This document shows positions 16,587 through 24,608 of a DNA stretch of 64,000 nucleotides, in pieces. The DNA is taken from the NCBI RefSeq assembly GCF_016839145.1, contig NZ_CP069303.1, forward strand, positions 682,001 to 746,000, written 5' to 3'. How positions within the stretch are numbered: the first letter of the stretch is position 1; every line of letters starts with the position of its first letter. The translations under genes were made by a program, and so were the position numbers. The stretch comes from Shinella sp. PSBB067. Lineage in GTDB: Bacteria; Pseudomonadota; Alphaproteobacteria; Rhizobiales; Rhizobiaceae. The notes below the pieces were generated by a model, which saw nothing but the letters and a program-made list of their open reading frames with translations, had not been told where the DNA came from and searched no databases.

Positions 16587-18152
16587 ATGTCCAAGATTCC
16601 CGCATTCCGTCCGGGCCTCAAGACCGTCCTGAAGACGACCACCGTCGCCGGGCTTGCGGCCGTCATGCTTGCGACCGGCATTCCCGCGCGCGTTACCGAG
16701 AGCTTTGCCGAAGCCGTTACCGTCCAGGCGCCGCAGGTTGCGAGCTTCGCCGACGTCGTCGCGGCCGTGTCCCCGGCGGTCGTTTCCGTGCGCGTCCAGT
16801 CCGATGCCAAGCCGGCGAACGACGAGAGCAACTTCAGCTTCAACTTCGGCGGCCGCGGCTTCGACGAGCTCCCCGACGATCACCCGCTGAAGCGCTTCTT
16901 CCGCGAGTTCGGCGGCCAGGACCAGTTCCGCGGCGACCGTGGCCCCGATCGCCGCTTCGGCGACCGTCGCGGCCCGAACCGCAAGCCGCATCTGCGCCCG
17001 ACCGCACAGGGTTCCGGCTTCTTCATCTCCGAAGACGGCTACATCGTCACCAACAACCATGTCGTCAGCGACGGCTCGGCCTTCACGGTCGTCATGAACG
17101 ACGGCACGGAGCTCAACGCGACGCTCGTCGGCAAGGACAGCCGCACGGACCTCGCCGTGCTGAAGGTCGACGAGAAGGACAAGCGCAAGTTCACCTATGT
17201 CAGCTTCGCCGATGACAACCAGATCCGCGTCGGCGACTGGGTGGTCGCCGTCGGCAACCCGTTCGGCCTCGGCGGCACGGTGACGGCCGGCATCATCTCG
17301 GCCCGCGGCCGCGACATCGGCTCCGGCCCCTACGACGACTACCTCCAGGTGGACGCCGCCGTGAACCGCGGCAATTCGGGCGGCCCGACCTTCAACCTCT
17401 CCGGCCAGGTCGTCGGCATCAACACCGCGATCTTCTCGCCCTCGGGCGGCAATGTCGGCATCGCCTTCGCCATTCCCGCCTCCGTCGCCAAGGGCGTCGT
17501 CGCCAACCTGATGAAGGACGGCAAGGTCGACCGCGGCTGGCTCGGCGTGCAGATCCAGCCGGTGAGCCGTGACATCGCCGACTCGCTCGGCCTTGCCGAT
17601 GCGGCGGGCGCCCTCGTCGTCGAGCCGCAGGCCGACTCCCCCGGTGCCAAGGCCGGCATCAAGAAGGGCGACGTGATCACCGCGCTCGACGGCGAACCCG
17701 TCAAGGACCCGCGTGACCTCGCCCGCCGCGTCGCCGACATCGCGCCCGGCAAGAAGATCGACGTGACGATCTGGCGTGACGGCAAGTCGCAGACCGTCCC
17801 TGTCGAGATCGGCACGCTTGCCGGCGAGCAGATCAAGGCCTCGGCAACCCCGGACGAGGCGGCTCCGGCCGAGGAGAACAGCGCGCAGGCGCTCGCCGAT
17901 CTCGGCATCTCGGTGACGCCGGGCGATGACGGCCTGACCGTCTCCGCCGTCGATCCGGACTCCGACGCCAGCGACCGCGGCCTCAAGGAAGGCGACCGCA
18001 TCACTTCCGTCAACAACCAGACCGTCAAGTCGGCGGACGAAGTGATGAAGGTGATCGAGGGCGCCCGCAAGGACGGCCGCACCAAGGCGCTGTTCCAGGT
18101 CGAGACCAAGGACGGCAGCCGCTTCCTCGCGCTGCCGATCGACCAGGGCTGA
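16587..18152 (+). CDS. degP: Periplasmic serine protease DegP (Do family)
   Basis: 521-residue periplasmic protease/chaperone for misfolded envelope proteins. The N-terminal signal anchor reaches about residue 45. The catalytic triad is H158 (TNNHVV), D188 (RTDLAVLK) and S264 (RGNSGGP). Two PDZ domains follow, about 290-385 and 420-515. A basic, Asp/Arg-rich loop (residues 112-137) lies before the protease core. The start at 16587 is supported by AGGTG 8 bases upstream; a GTG at 16578 is less likely. Its place after the cyc operon is conserved in rhizobia. Confidence 0.94.
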   Translation: MSKIPAFRPGLKTVLKTTTVAGLAAVMLATGIPARVTESFAEAVTVQAPQVASFADVVAAVSPAVVSVRVQSDAKPANDESNFSFNFGGRGFDELPDDHPLKRFFREFGGQDQFRGDRGPDRRFGDRRGPNRKPHLRPTAQGSGFFISEDGYIVTNNHVVSDGSAFTVVMNDGTELNATLVGKDSRTDLAVLKVDEKDKRKFTYVSFADDNQIRVGDWVVAVGNPFGLGGTVTAGIISARGRDIGSGPYDDYLQVDAAVNRGNSGGPTFNLSGQVVGINTAIFSPSGGNVGIAFAIPASVAKGVVANLMKDGKVDRGWLGVQIQPVSRDIADSLGLADAAGALVVEPQADSPGAKAGIKKGDVITALDGEPVKDPRDLARRVADIAPGKKIDVTIWRDGKSQTVPVEIGTLAGEQIKASATPDEAAPAEENSAQALADLGISVTPGDDGLTVSAVDPDSDASDRGLKEGDRITSVNNQTVKSADEVMKVIEGARKDGRTKALFQVETKDGSRFLALPIDQG

Positions 18153-18177
18153 CCGGCTCCGTCGTTCCCTGCCCACG

Positions 18178-18207
18178 GCGCCGCGAGATCGAAAGGTTTC
18201 GCGGCGC
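18178..18207 (+). terminator. Hairpin after degP
   Basis: GCGCCGCGA (18178-18186) pairs perfectly with TCGCGGCGC (18199-18207) around a 12-base loop, 25 bases after the degP stop. There is no T-run behind it, so an intrinsic terminator is only possible, not proven; it could also be an mRNA-end stabiliser. Confidence 0.45.
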
Positions 18208-18222
18208 TGCCGTATAAGGCAG

Positions 18223-18379
18223 CCCTTCATCCGGCCTGCCGGCCAGCTTCTTTCCGCAGGCCGGGAGAAGGCGGTTCGCGGCATGCGGTTCTTCTCTCTT
18301 GCGGGGCTGCGGGAAACCGGCGCGCCCAGCGCTCCTCGCCCCGTCTACGGGGAGAGGATGCCGGCAAGCAGGTGAAGGG
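18223..18379. repeat. RIME-like palindromic repeat between degP and the response regulator
   Basis: Begins CCCTTCATCCGGCCTGCCGG and ends GCCGGCAAGCAGGTGAAGGG, i.e. imperfect inverted ends of the same repeat family as 3108-3261, with inner GCAGGCCGGGAGAAGG and CTCCTCGCCCCG segments. It fills most of the 296-base gap between degP and the following regulator. Confidence 0.65.
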
Positions 18380-18448
18380 CGGTCCGCGCCGTACGAAAAT
18401 CGCGAGATGACGTTCCGACTCGCGGGACCATGCGCTAGGGTTGAAGCC

Positions 18449-19132
18449 ATGAAGATATTGATTGTTGAAGACGATCTGGAGGCGGCGGCCTATCTCTCGA
18501 AGGCCTTTCGCGAGGCGGGCATCGTGCTCGATCATGCCAGCGATGGCGAAAGCGGGCTCTTCCTTGCGACCGAGAACACCTATGACGTCCTCGTCATCGA
18601 CCGGATGCTGCCGCGCCGCGACGGCCTGTCGCTGATCTCGGAACTGCGTCGCCGCAATATCCATACGCCGGTTCTCATTCTCTCGGCCCTCGGCCAGGTC
18701 GACGACCGCGTGACCGGCCTTCGCGCCGGCGGCGACGATTACCTTCCCAAGCCCTATGCCTTCAGCGAGCTCCTCGCGCGCATCGAGGTGCTCGGCCGCC
18801 GCAAGGGCACGCCCGAGCAGGACATGGTCTACCGCGTCGGCGACCTAGAGCTCGACCGGCTCTCCCACACCGTCAAGCGTGCCGGCAGGGAAATCCTCCT
18901 CCAGCCGCGCGAGTTCCGCCTGCTCGAATATCTCATGAAGAATGCCGGGCAGGTGGTGACGCGCACCATGCTGCTCGAAAACGTCTGGGACTATCATTTC
19001 GACCCGCAGACCAACGTCATCGACGTCCACGTCTCGCGGCTGCGCTCGAAGATCGAGAAGGACTTCGACCAGCCGCTGCTGCGCACGGTGCGCGGCGCCG
19101 GATACATGATGAAGGACGAGGCGGCGGGCTGA
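18449..19132 (+). CDS. OmpR-family response regulator
   Basis: 227-residue regulator. The receiver domain has acidic D8-D9, phosphoacceptor D51 (VLVIDRMLP) and a KPY Lys near residue 102; the DNA-binding winged helix includes LLQPREFRLLEYLM and VDVHVSRLRSKIEKDF-like elements and ends VRGAGYMMKDE. The frame is open from 18299, but the receiver starts at the ATG at 18449. It is followed after 4 bases by its sensor kinase. The same pair follows degP in other rhizobia; the signal is unknown, and an envelope or copper/stress role would be guesswork. Confidence 0.88.
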   Translation: MKILIVEDDLEAAAYLSKAFREAGIVLDHASDGESGLFLATENTYDVLVIDRMLPRRDGLSLISELRRRNIHTPVLILSALGQVDDRVTGLRAGGDDYLPKPYAFSELLARIEVLGRRKGTPEQDMVYRVGDLELDRLSHTVKRAGREILLQPREFRLLEYLMKNAGQVVTRTMLLENVWDYHFDPQTNVIDVHVSRLRSKIEKDFDQPLLRTVRGAGYMMKDEAAG

Positions 19133-19136
19133 CCCC

Positions 19137-20561
19137 ATGAACCGGATGCTCGGCAGGCTGACCGCCCTCTACCGCACGACGGCCGTGCGCCTCTCCGCCG
19201 TCTATCTGCTGCTCTTCGCCGCCTGCGCGGCCTTCCTCGTCTTCTACGTCTCCTCCATGTCGGAAGGGCTGCTCCAGCAGCAGATGCGCGAGGCGGTGGC
19301 GCAGGAGGCCGACCAGATCGAACGCATCTTCGACAACAGCGGCATGAACGGCCTGTTGCGCACGCTGGAGCGGCGCTCCCGCCAGCCCGGCGCGAACCTC
19401 TACATCATCGCCAGCCCCACCGGCGAGGTGCTGGCCGGCAATGTCGCCGCCCTCCAGCCCGGCGTGCTCGACACGGAAGGCTGGACGGAGATGCCGTTCC
19501 GCTACCAGCGCTACCAGGAGGAGGCGCGCGGCAACAGCCGGCCGATGGCCTATGCGCAGGTGATCGTGCTGTCCAACGGCCTGCGCGTGCTGGTCGGCCG
19601 CGACCTCGGCGAGCCGGAGAATTTCCGCATGCTGGTGCGCCAGGCGCTGATGGTGGCGCTCGGCGTCATGGGCGTCGGCGCGCTGGCCATCTGGTATCTG
19701 ATCGGCCGCAACGCGCTGAGGCGCATGGACCGCATGTCGGACGCCAGCCAGCGCATCATGGCCGGAGACCTCTCGCAGCGCCTGCCGACCAGCGGCTCCG
19801 GCGACGAATTCGACCGCCTGTCGGAATCGCTGAACACCATGCTGGGACGCATCGAGAAGCTGAACGAGGGGCTGAAGCAGGTCTCCGACAACATCGCGCA
19901 TGACTTGAAGACGCCGCTGACGCGCCTGCGCAACAAGGCCGAGGCGGCGCTTGCCGGCGGCGAGGCGGCCGAGCATCGCACGGCGCTGGAGGAGATGATC
20001 GGCGAATCCGACCAGCTCATTCGCACCTTCAACGCGCTGCTGATGATCTCCCGCGTCGAGGCCGGGCAGGCGCCGGCGGAGATGAGCGCGCTCGACATCA
20101 GCGGGATCGCCCATGACAGCGCCGAACTCTACGAGCCGGTCGCCGAGGATTGCGGCCTGAAGCTCGTCACCGACGTCGCCGACGGCATCGAGATCAAGGG
20201 CAACCGCGAGCTTGTCGGCCAGGCGCTCGGCAATCTCATCGACAATGCCATCAAATATGCCGAGGGCAGCGGCGGCGAGCCGGAGATCCGCGTCTCGCTC
20301 GCGCGGCGCGACGGCGACGTGGTGCTGTCGGTCGCCGACAGCGGCCCCGGCGTGCCGGACGACAAGCGCGAGGAGGTGGTGAAACGCTTCTTCCGCCTCG
20401 ATGCGAGCCGCACCAAGCCAGGCACCGGCCTCGGCCTCTCGCTCGTCGGCGCCGTCATGGAGATGCATCACGGACGGCTGGAGCTGGATGCGACCCACCC
20501 CGGGCGGGAAAACAATCGGGGGCTGACGGTGAGAATGGTTTTCCCCAACCGCCCGGACTGA
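19137..20561 (+). CDS. Sensor histidine kinase, partner of the upstream regulator
   Basis: 474-residue kinase. TM1 is about residues 18-40, a periplasmic domain of about 125 residues follows, TM2 is about 170-190, then a HAMP domain (MDRMSDASQRIMAGDLSQRL). H255 in NIAHDLKTPLTRLR is the phosphoacceptor; the ATPase has NLIDNAIKYAEG, ADSGPGVP and GTGLGLSLVGAV. The order receiver then kinase, four bases apart, marks a single operon. EnvZ-like layout; ligand unknown. Confidence 0.9.
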   Translation: MNRMLGRLTALYRTTAVRLSAVYLLLFAACAAFLVFYVSSMSEGLLQQQMREAVAQEADQIERIFDNSGMNGLLRTLERRSRQPGANLYIIASPTGEVLAGNVAALQPGVLDTEGWTEMPFRYQRYQEEARGNSRPMAYAQVIVLSNGLRVLVGRDLGEPENFRMLVRQALMVALGVMGVGALAIWYLIGRNALRRMDRMSDASQRIMAGDLSQRLPTSGSGDEFDRLSESLNTMLGRIEKLNEGLKQVSDNIAHDLKTPLTRLRNKAEAALAGGEAAEHRTALEEMIGESDQLIRTFNALLMISRVEAGQAPAEMSALDISGIAHDSAELYEPVAEDCGLKLVTDVADGIEIKGNRELVGQALGNLIDNAIKYAEGSGGEPEIRVSLARRDGDVVLSVADSGPGVPDDKREEVVKRFFRLDASRTKPGTGLGLSLVGAVMEMHHGRLELDATHPGRENNRGLTVRMVFPNRPD

Positions 20562-20591
20562 TACACCTCGTCAAAAAGGCGAGGAGACATC

Positions 20592-23543
20592 ATGAGCGTG
20601 ACGGAAGCGACGCGGTTTTCCGATCTTTCGGCATCCCCCATCCGGCCCCTGAGCCAGGCGGAAGTCAAATCGGTCCTGTCCGACCTCAAGGACTGGGGCA
20701 GGGAACACGCCGCCATCGCAAGGGTCCTCGGCGAGGACGGCCCGCTCAAGGACTTCGTCGTCGCCGCCTTCACGCTCTCGCCCTATCTGCGCGATACCGC
20801 CCGCATCGATCCCGGCCTGCTCGCCCGCGCGCTGGCCGAACCGATCCTGCCGGCCATCGAGGCCGCCATCGCCCGCGCCCGCGCGGCCTGGAAGCCCGAT
20901 GGCGGCGAGGTGACGGAGGCCGTGCTGATGACCCGCCTGCGCCTCGCCAAGCGCGAGGTCGCCTTCCTGACCGCGCTCGCCGATCTTGCCCGCATCTTCG
21001 ACGCCCGCCGGACCACGGCATTGCTCACGGCGCTCGCGGAGGCGGCGACATCCGCCGCCATCGACCACCTCCTCCTTTCGGCGCACGAGAGCGGCAAGCT
21101 GAAACTGCCCGATCCCGCCCGCCCGAGCGAGAAGTCCGGCCTCATCGTGCTCGGCATGGGCAAGCTCGGTGCGGCCGAGCTCAACTATTCCTCCGACATC
21201 GACCTCGTCGTCTTCTTCGATCCCATGGCGGATGTCGCCGTCGATCCGAGCGAGGCGGTCGAGACGTTCTCGCGCCTCGTGCGCCGGCTGATCCGCATCA
21301 TGCAGGAGCGCACGGCGGACGGCTACGTCTTCCGCACGGACCTGCGCCTCAGGCCCGACCCCGGCGCGACGCCGCTCGCCATCTCCTTCGATTCGGCCAT
21401 GCTCTACTATGAGGGCAGGGGCCAGAACTGGGAGCGGGCCGCCTTCATCAAGGCCAGGCCCGTCGCCGGTGACCTCAAGGCCGGCGAAGCCTTCCTCAAG
21501 GGTCTCGTGCCCTTCGTCTTCCGTAAATATCTCGACTATGCGGCGATCGCCGACATTCATTCGATCAAGCGGCAGATCCATGTGCACAAGGGTCATGGCG
21601 AGATCGCCGTGAAGGGCCACAACGTCAAGCTCGGCCGCGGCGGCATCCGCGAGATAGAGTTCTTCGTGCAGACCCAGCAGCTCATCGCAGGCGGCCGCGT
21701 GCCGGCGCTGCGCCTGCGCGCCACCGAGCCCATGCTGGCCGAGCTTGCGAAAGCCAGCTGGATCGACGAGGCGACGGCGCGGGAGCTGACGGACGCCTAC
21801 TGGTTCCTGCGCGACGTCGAGCATCGGGTGCAGATGGTGCGCGACGAGCAGAGCCACACCCTGCCCGAAACCGAGGCCGAGCTGAAGCGCATCGCCTTCA
21901 TGATGGGCTTTGCCGACACCGCTGCCTTCTCCGCAAAGCTGGTCGAAGTGCTGAAGACCGTCGAGCGACGCTATGCGGCGCTCTTCGAGCAGGAGGCGAA
22001 GCTCTCCTCCGAGACGGGCAACCTCGTCTTCACCGGCCAGAAGGACGATCCCGACACGCTGGAGACGCTGAAGCGCCTCGGCTTCGAGCGCCCGGCCGAC
22101 ATTTCCCGCACCATCCGCACCTGGCACTACGGCCGCTACCGCGCCACGCAATCCGTCGAGGCGCGCGAGCGGCTGACGGAGCTGACGCCGCAGCTCCTGC
22201 GCGTCTTCGGCGAAAGCAAGCGGGCGGACGAGGCGCTGCTTCGCTTCGACAACTTCATCTCCGGCCTGCCGGCGGGCATCCAGCTTTTCTCGCTGCTCGG
22301 CAACAACCCGGCGCTGCTCTCCCTCATCGTCAACATCATGTCGTCCGCGCCGAAGCTGGCCGAGGTGATCGCGGCCAAGCCCCACGTCTTCGACGGCATG
22401 CTGGATCCCGGCCTCCTCGCCGAACTCCCGACCCGCGCCTACCTTTCCGAACGCATCGAGGGCTTTGTCTCCGGCGCACGGCACTACGAGGAAATCCTCG
22501 ATCGCCTGCGCATCATCGCCGCCGAGCAGCGCTTCCTCATCGGCATCCGCCTGCTGACCGGCGCGATCACCGGCAAGCAGGCCGCCCGCGCCTTCACCCA
22601 TGTCGCCGACCTCATCGTCGCGGCGGCGCTGAAGGCGGTGCTCGACGAGATCGAGGCCGCGCACGGCAAGTTCCCCGGCGGGCGCGTGGCGCTGGTCGGC
22701 ATGGGCAAGCTCGGCAGCTTCGAGCTGACGGCCGGCTCCGACATCGACCTGATCCTCCTCTACGACCACGACGGCGACGCCTTCGAGTCGGACGGCGCCA
22801 AGCCCCTCGACAATATCAAATACTTCACCCGCATCACCCAGCGGCTGATCGCGGCGCTCTCCGCGCCCACGGCCGAAGGCGTGCTCTACGAGGTCGACAT
22901 GCGCCTGCGCCCCTCCGGCAACAAGGGGCCGGTCGCGACGCGCATCACCTCGTTTGCCAAGTACCAGGCCGAGGAAGCCTGGACCTGGGAGCACATGGCG
23001 CTCACCCGAGCCCGGTTGCTCTGCGGCGACGAAAGCCTGATGGGGGAGGCGGAGGACATCTTCCGCGCCGTGCTCGCCCGCAAGCGCGATGCGGCGAAGA
23101 TCGCCAAGGACGTCGCCGAGATGCGCGACCTCATCGACCAGGAAAAGCCGCCGAAGGACATCTGGGACCTGAAGCTCATCGCGGGCGGGCTGATCGACAT
23201 CGAGTTCATCGCCCAGTTCCTGGCGCTGGTCGCGCCGGCGCGCGGCGCCCCGCAGCCGGAAGAGGTCATGCCGACCGCCGATGCGCTGGCCGTCCTCGGC
23301 GCCGGCATGATGGACCCCAACGATCTCGACACGGTGCAGAAGGCGCTGTCGCTCTATACGGAGATCTCGCAGATCGTCCGCCTCTGCGTGGATGGCGGCT
23401 TCGATCCCAAGGAAGCGCCCGCCGGCCTCGTCGACCTCGTCTGCCGGGCCGGCGACTGCCCGGACCTGCGCACGCTGGAGGCGGAGATCCGCCGCATATC
23501 GAAGGCGGTGCGGAAGATTTTCCAGGCGACGGTCAGGGCCTGA
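20592..23543 (+). CDS. glnE: Glutamine synthetase adenylyltransferase/adenylyl-removing enzyme GlnE
   Basis: 983-residue bifunctional enzyme that adenylylates and deadenylylates glutamine synthetase in response to PII and glutamine. Two nucleotidyltransferase modules are clear: the removing module with LGMGKLGAAELNYSSDIDL (about residues 180-198) and the adenylylating module with VGMGKLGSFELTAGSDIDL (about 700-718). Length matches the family. It starts 30 bases after the kinase, and its last 11 bases overlap the convergent membrane protein gene. Confidence 0.96.
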   Translation: MSVTEATRFSDLSASPIRPLSQAEVKSVLSDLKDWGREHAAIARVLGEDGPLKDFVVAAFTLSPYLRDTARIDPGLLARALAEPILPAIEAAIARARAAWKPDGGEVTEAVLMTRLRLAKREVAFLTALADLARIFDARRTTALLTALAEAATSAAIDHLLLSAHESGKLKLPDPARPSEKSGLIVLGMGKLGAAELNYSSDIDLVVFFDPMADVAVDPSEAVETFSRLVRRLIRIMQERTADGYVFRTDLRLRPDPGATPLAISFDSAMLYYEGRGQNWERAAFIKARPVAGDLKAGEAFLKGLVPFVFRKYLDYAAIADIHSIKRQIHVHKGHGEIAVKGHNVKLGRGGIREIEFFVQTQQLIAGGRVPALRLRATEPMLAELAKASWIDEATARELTDAYWFLRDVEHRVQMVRDEQSHTLPETEAELKRIAFMMGFADTAAFSAKLVEVLKTVERRYAALFEQEAKLSSETGNLVFTGQKDDPDTLETLKRLGFERPADISRTIRTWHYGRYRATQSVEARERLTELTPQLLRVFGESKRADEALLRFDNFISGLPAGIQLFSLLGNNPALLSLIVNIMSSAPKLAEVIAAKPHVFDGMLDPGLLAELPTRAYLSERIEGFVSGARHYEEILDRLRIIAAEQRFLIGIRLLTGAITGKQAARAFTHVADLIVAAALKAVLDEIEAAHGKFPGGRVALVGMGKLGSFELTAGSDIDLILLYDHDGDAFESDGAKPLDNIKYFTRITQRLIAALSAPTAEGVLYEVDMRLRPSGNKGPVATRITSFAKYQAEEAWTWEHMALTRARLLCGDESLMGEAEDIFRAVLARKRDAAKIAKDVAEMRDLIDQEKPPKDIWDLKLIAGGLIDIEFIAQFLALVAPARGAPQPEEVMPTADALAVLGAGMMDPNDLDTVQKALSLYTEISQIVRLCVDGGFDPKEAPAGLVDLVCRAGDCPDLRTLEAEIRRISKAVRKIFQATVRA

Positions 23544-24027
23544 GCCGGCCCTTCATCCGCAAGCCGTCGCGCATGTTGAGCGCAAGAAGCGTGATGTTTA
23601 CGGCGCCGGCCACGAGTTCCAGCGCCTGCACCCCGTAGAAGGCGGTGTCGAACTGCCCGGCTTCGGCCTTGAAGGCAAGGAAGAATGCGGCCGGCACAAG
23701 GACCACCATTCCGTTTGCGGCGATCAGCGGCATGCGCCGGATCTTGATGCCCGCCAGTCCGGTCCGGCGCCCCCTCGACAGGGCGAATCCCGATCCGCCC
23801 GCTGCCATCAAAGCTGGAATGAGAAGGAAGAATCCCCAGGGAATGGCGGTCTTGACCGCGATGACAACCGCTTGCGAGGCGAAGAACTCCGACAGAGCCG
23901 TCGCCAGCCAGAAAACGGCGATCGTGATCATCGCGACGATGCCGGCGACAGGATGAAGGATCTTGAGCAGGTGTGGCGCGTGCTTGGCGGCGGAACGCTG
24001 CCCGCGCGCGGATTTTGCCTCCGCCAT
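23533..24027 (-). CDS. Four-helix membrane protein, divergent from a MarR regulator
   Basis: 164-residue membrane protein. After a basic N-terminus come four hydrophobic helices (HPVAGIVAMITIAVFWLATA, VKTAIPWGFFLLIPALMAAG, MPLIAANGMVVLVPAAFFLA, LELVAGAVNITLLALNMRDG). I do not recognise a named family; it resembles small quinone- or heme-type four-helix proteins in shape only. The start at 24027 is preceded by TTGGAGGAAACACC, better than an ATG 27 bases upstream. It shares a control region with the MarR gene and is the likely target of that regulator. Confidence 0.75.
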   Translation of the reverse strand: MAEAKSARGQRSAAKHAPHLLKILHPVAGIVAMITIAVFWLATALSEFFASQAVVIAVKTAIPWGFFLLIPALMAAGGSGFALSRGRRTGLAGIKIRRMPLIAANGMVVLVPAAFFLAFKAEAGQFDTAFYGVQALELVAGAVNITLLALNMRDGLRMKGRLRP

Positions 24028-24055
24028 ATGGTGTTTCCTCCAATTTGTCTTCATG

Positions 24056-24104
24056 ATGTCATATCGACATGAACGATACATAGTAAAATGACATCATAAT
24101 GTCA
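24056..24104. promoter_or_regulatory. Paired operator-like palindromes in the marR divergent gap
   Basis: Two related inverted repeats lie in the 97-base AT-rich gap: ATGTC-n5-GACAT (24056-24070) and TGACAT-CATA-ATGTCA (24089-24104). Both share the ATGTC/GACAT half-site, and their centres are about 33 bases apart, three helical turns. MarR proteins typically bind such sites and repress both themselves and the divergent gene. The sites are visible; binding is inferred. Confidence 0.65.
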
Positions 24105-24124
24105 ATATGAATGGATTATGACGA

Positions 24125-24592
24125 ATGAGCGAAGCCGCGACGACTTCACCGGGCGATGCCCTGACGGAACTGATCCTGGTCATGTTCAGGGTGAACAACC
24201 TGACGCTCACCTGGGGAGACAGGCTTGTCGCTCCCTTCGGGTTGACCAGTGCACGCTGGCAGATTCTCGGAGCGATCGTCTTTTCCGAGCGCCCGCAGCC
24301 GGTCGCCTGGCTGGCGCGCGATCTCGGCGCAAACCGCCAGAACGTCCAGCGCATCGTCAACGACCTGCATGGCGAGGGGCTGGTCGCTTTCGAACCCAAT
24401 CCGCATCACCGCCGGGCCAATCTCGTCGTGCTGACGGAAAAGGGCCGGCAGGCCTACGATGCCGCCATCCGCGCCTATGAACCGCGGGCGAATGCGCTGG
24501 CCGAGGGGCTCGATCTCAAGGACATAAGGGCCGCATACCGCGTGATGGTCGCGCTGAGAAAAGGGCTCGAGGCCGAAGACGGCAGCCCCTGA
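24125..24592 (+). CDS. MarR-family transcriptional regulator
   Basis: 155-residue dimeric repressor. The winged-helix region is GLTSARWQILGAIVFSE, VAWLARDLGANRQNVQRIVN (recognition helix) and the wing GLVAFEPNPHHRRANLVVLT, followed by LTEKGRQAYDAA, all typical of MarR proteins. It is divergent from the four-helix membrane protein with two palindromes between them. No Cys is placed to suggest redox sensing; the ligand is unknown. Confidence 0.85.
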   Translation: MSEAATTSPGDALTELILVMFRVNNLTLTWGDRLVAPFGLTSARWQILGAIVFSERPQPVAWLARDLGANRQNVQRIVNDLHGEGLVAFEPNPHHRRANLVVLTEKGRQAYDAAIRAYEPRANALAEGLDLKDIRAAYRVMVALRKGLEAEDGSP

Positions 24593-24608
24593 CGGGCCTG
24601 CCCCGTGT

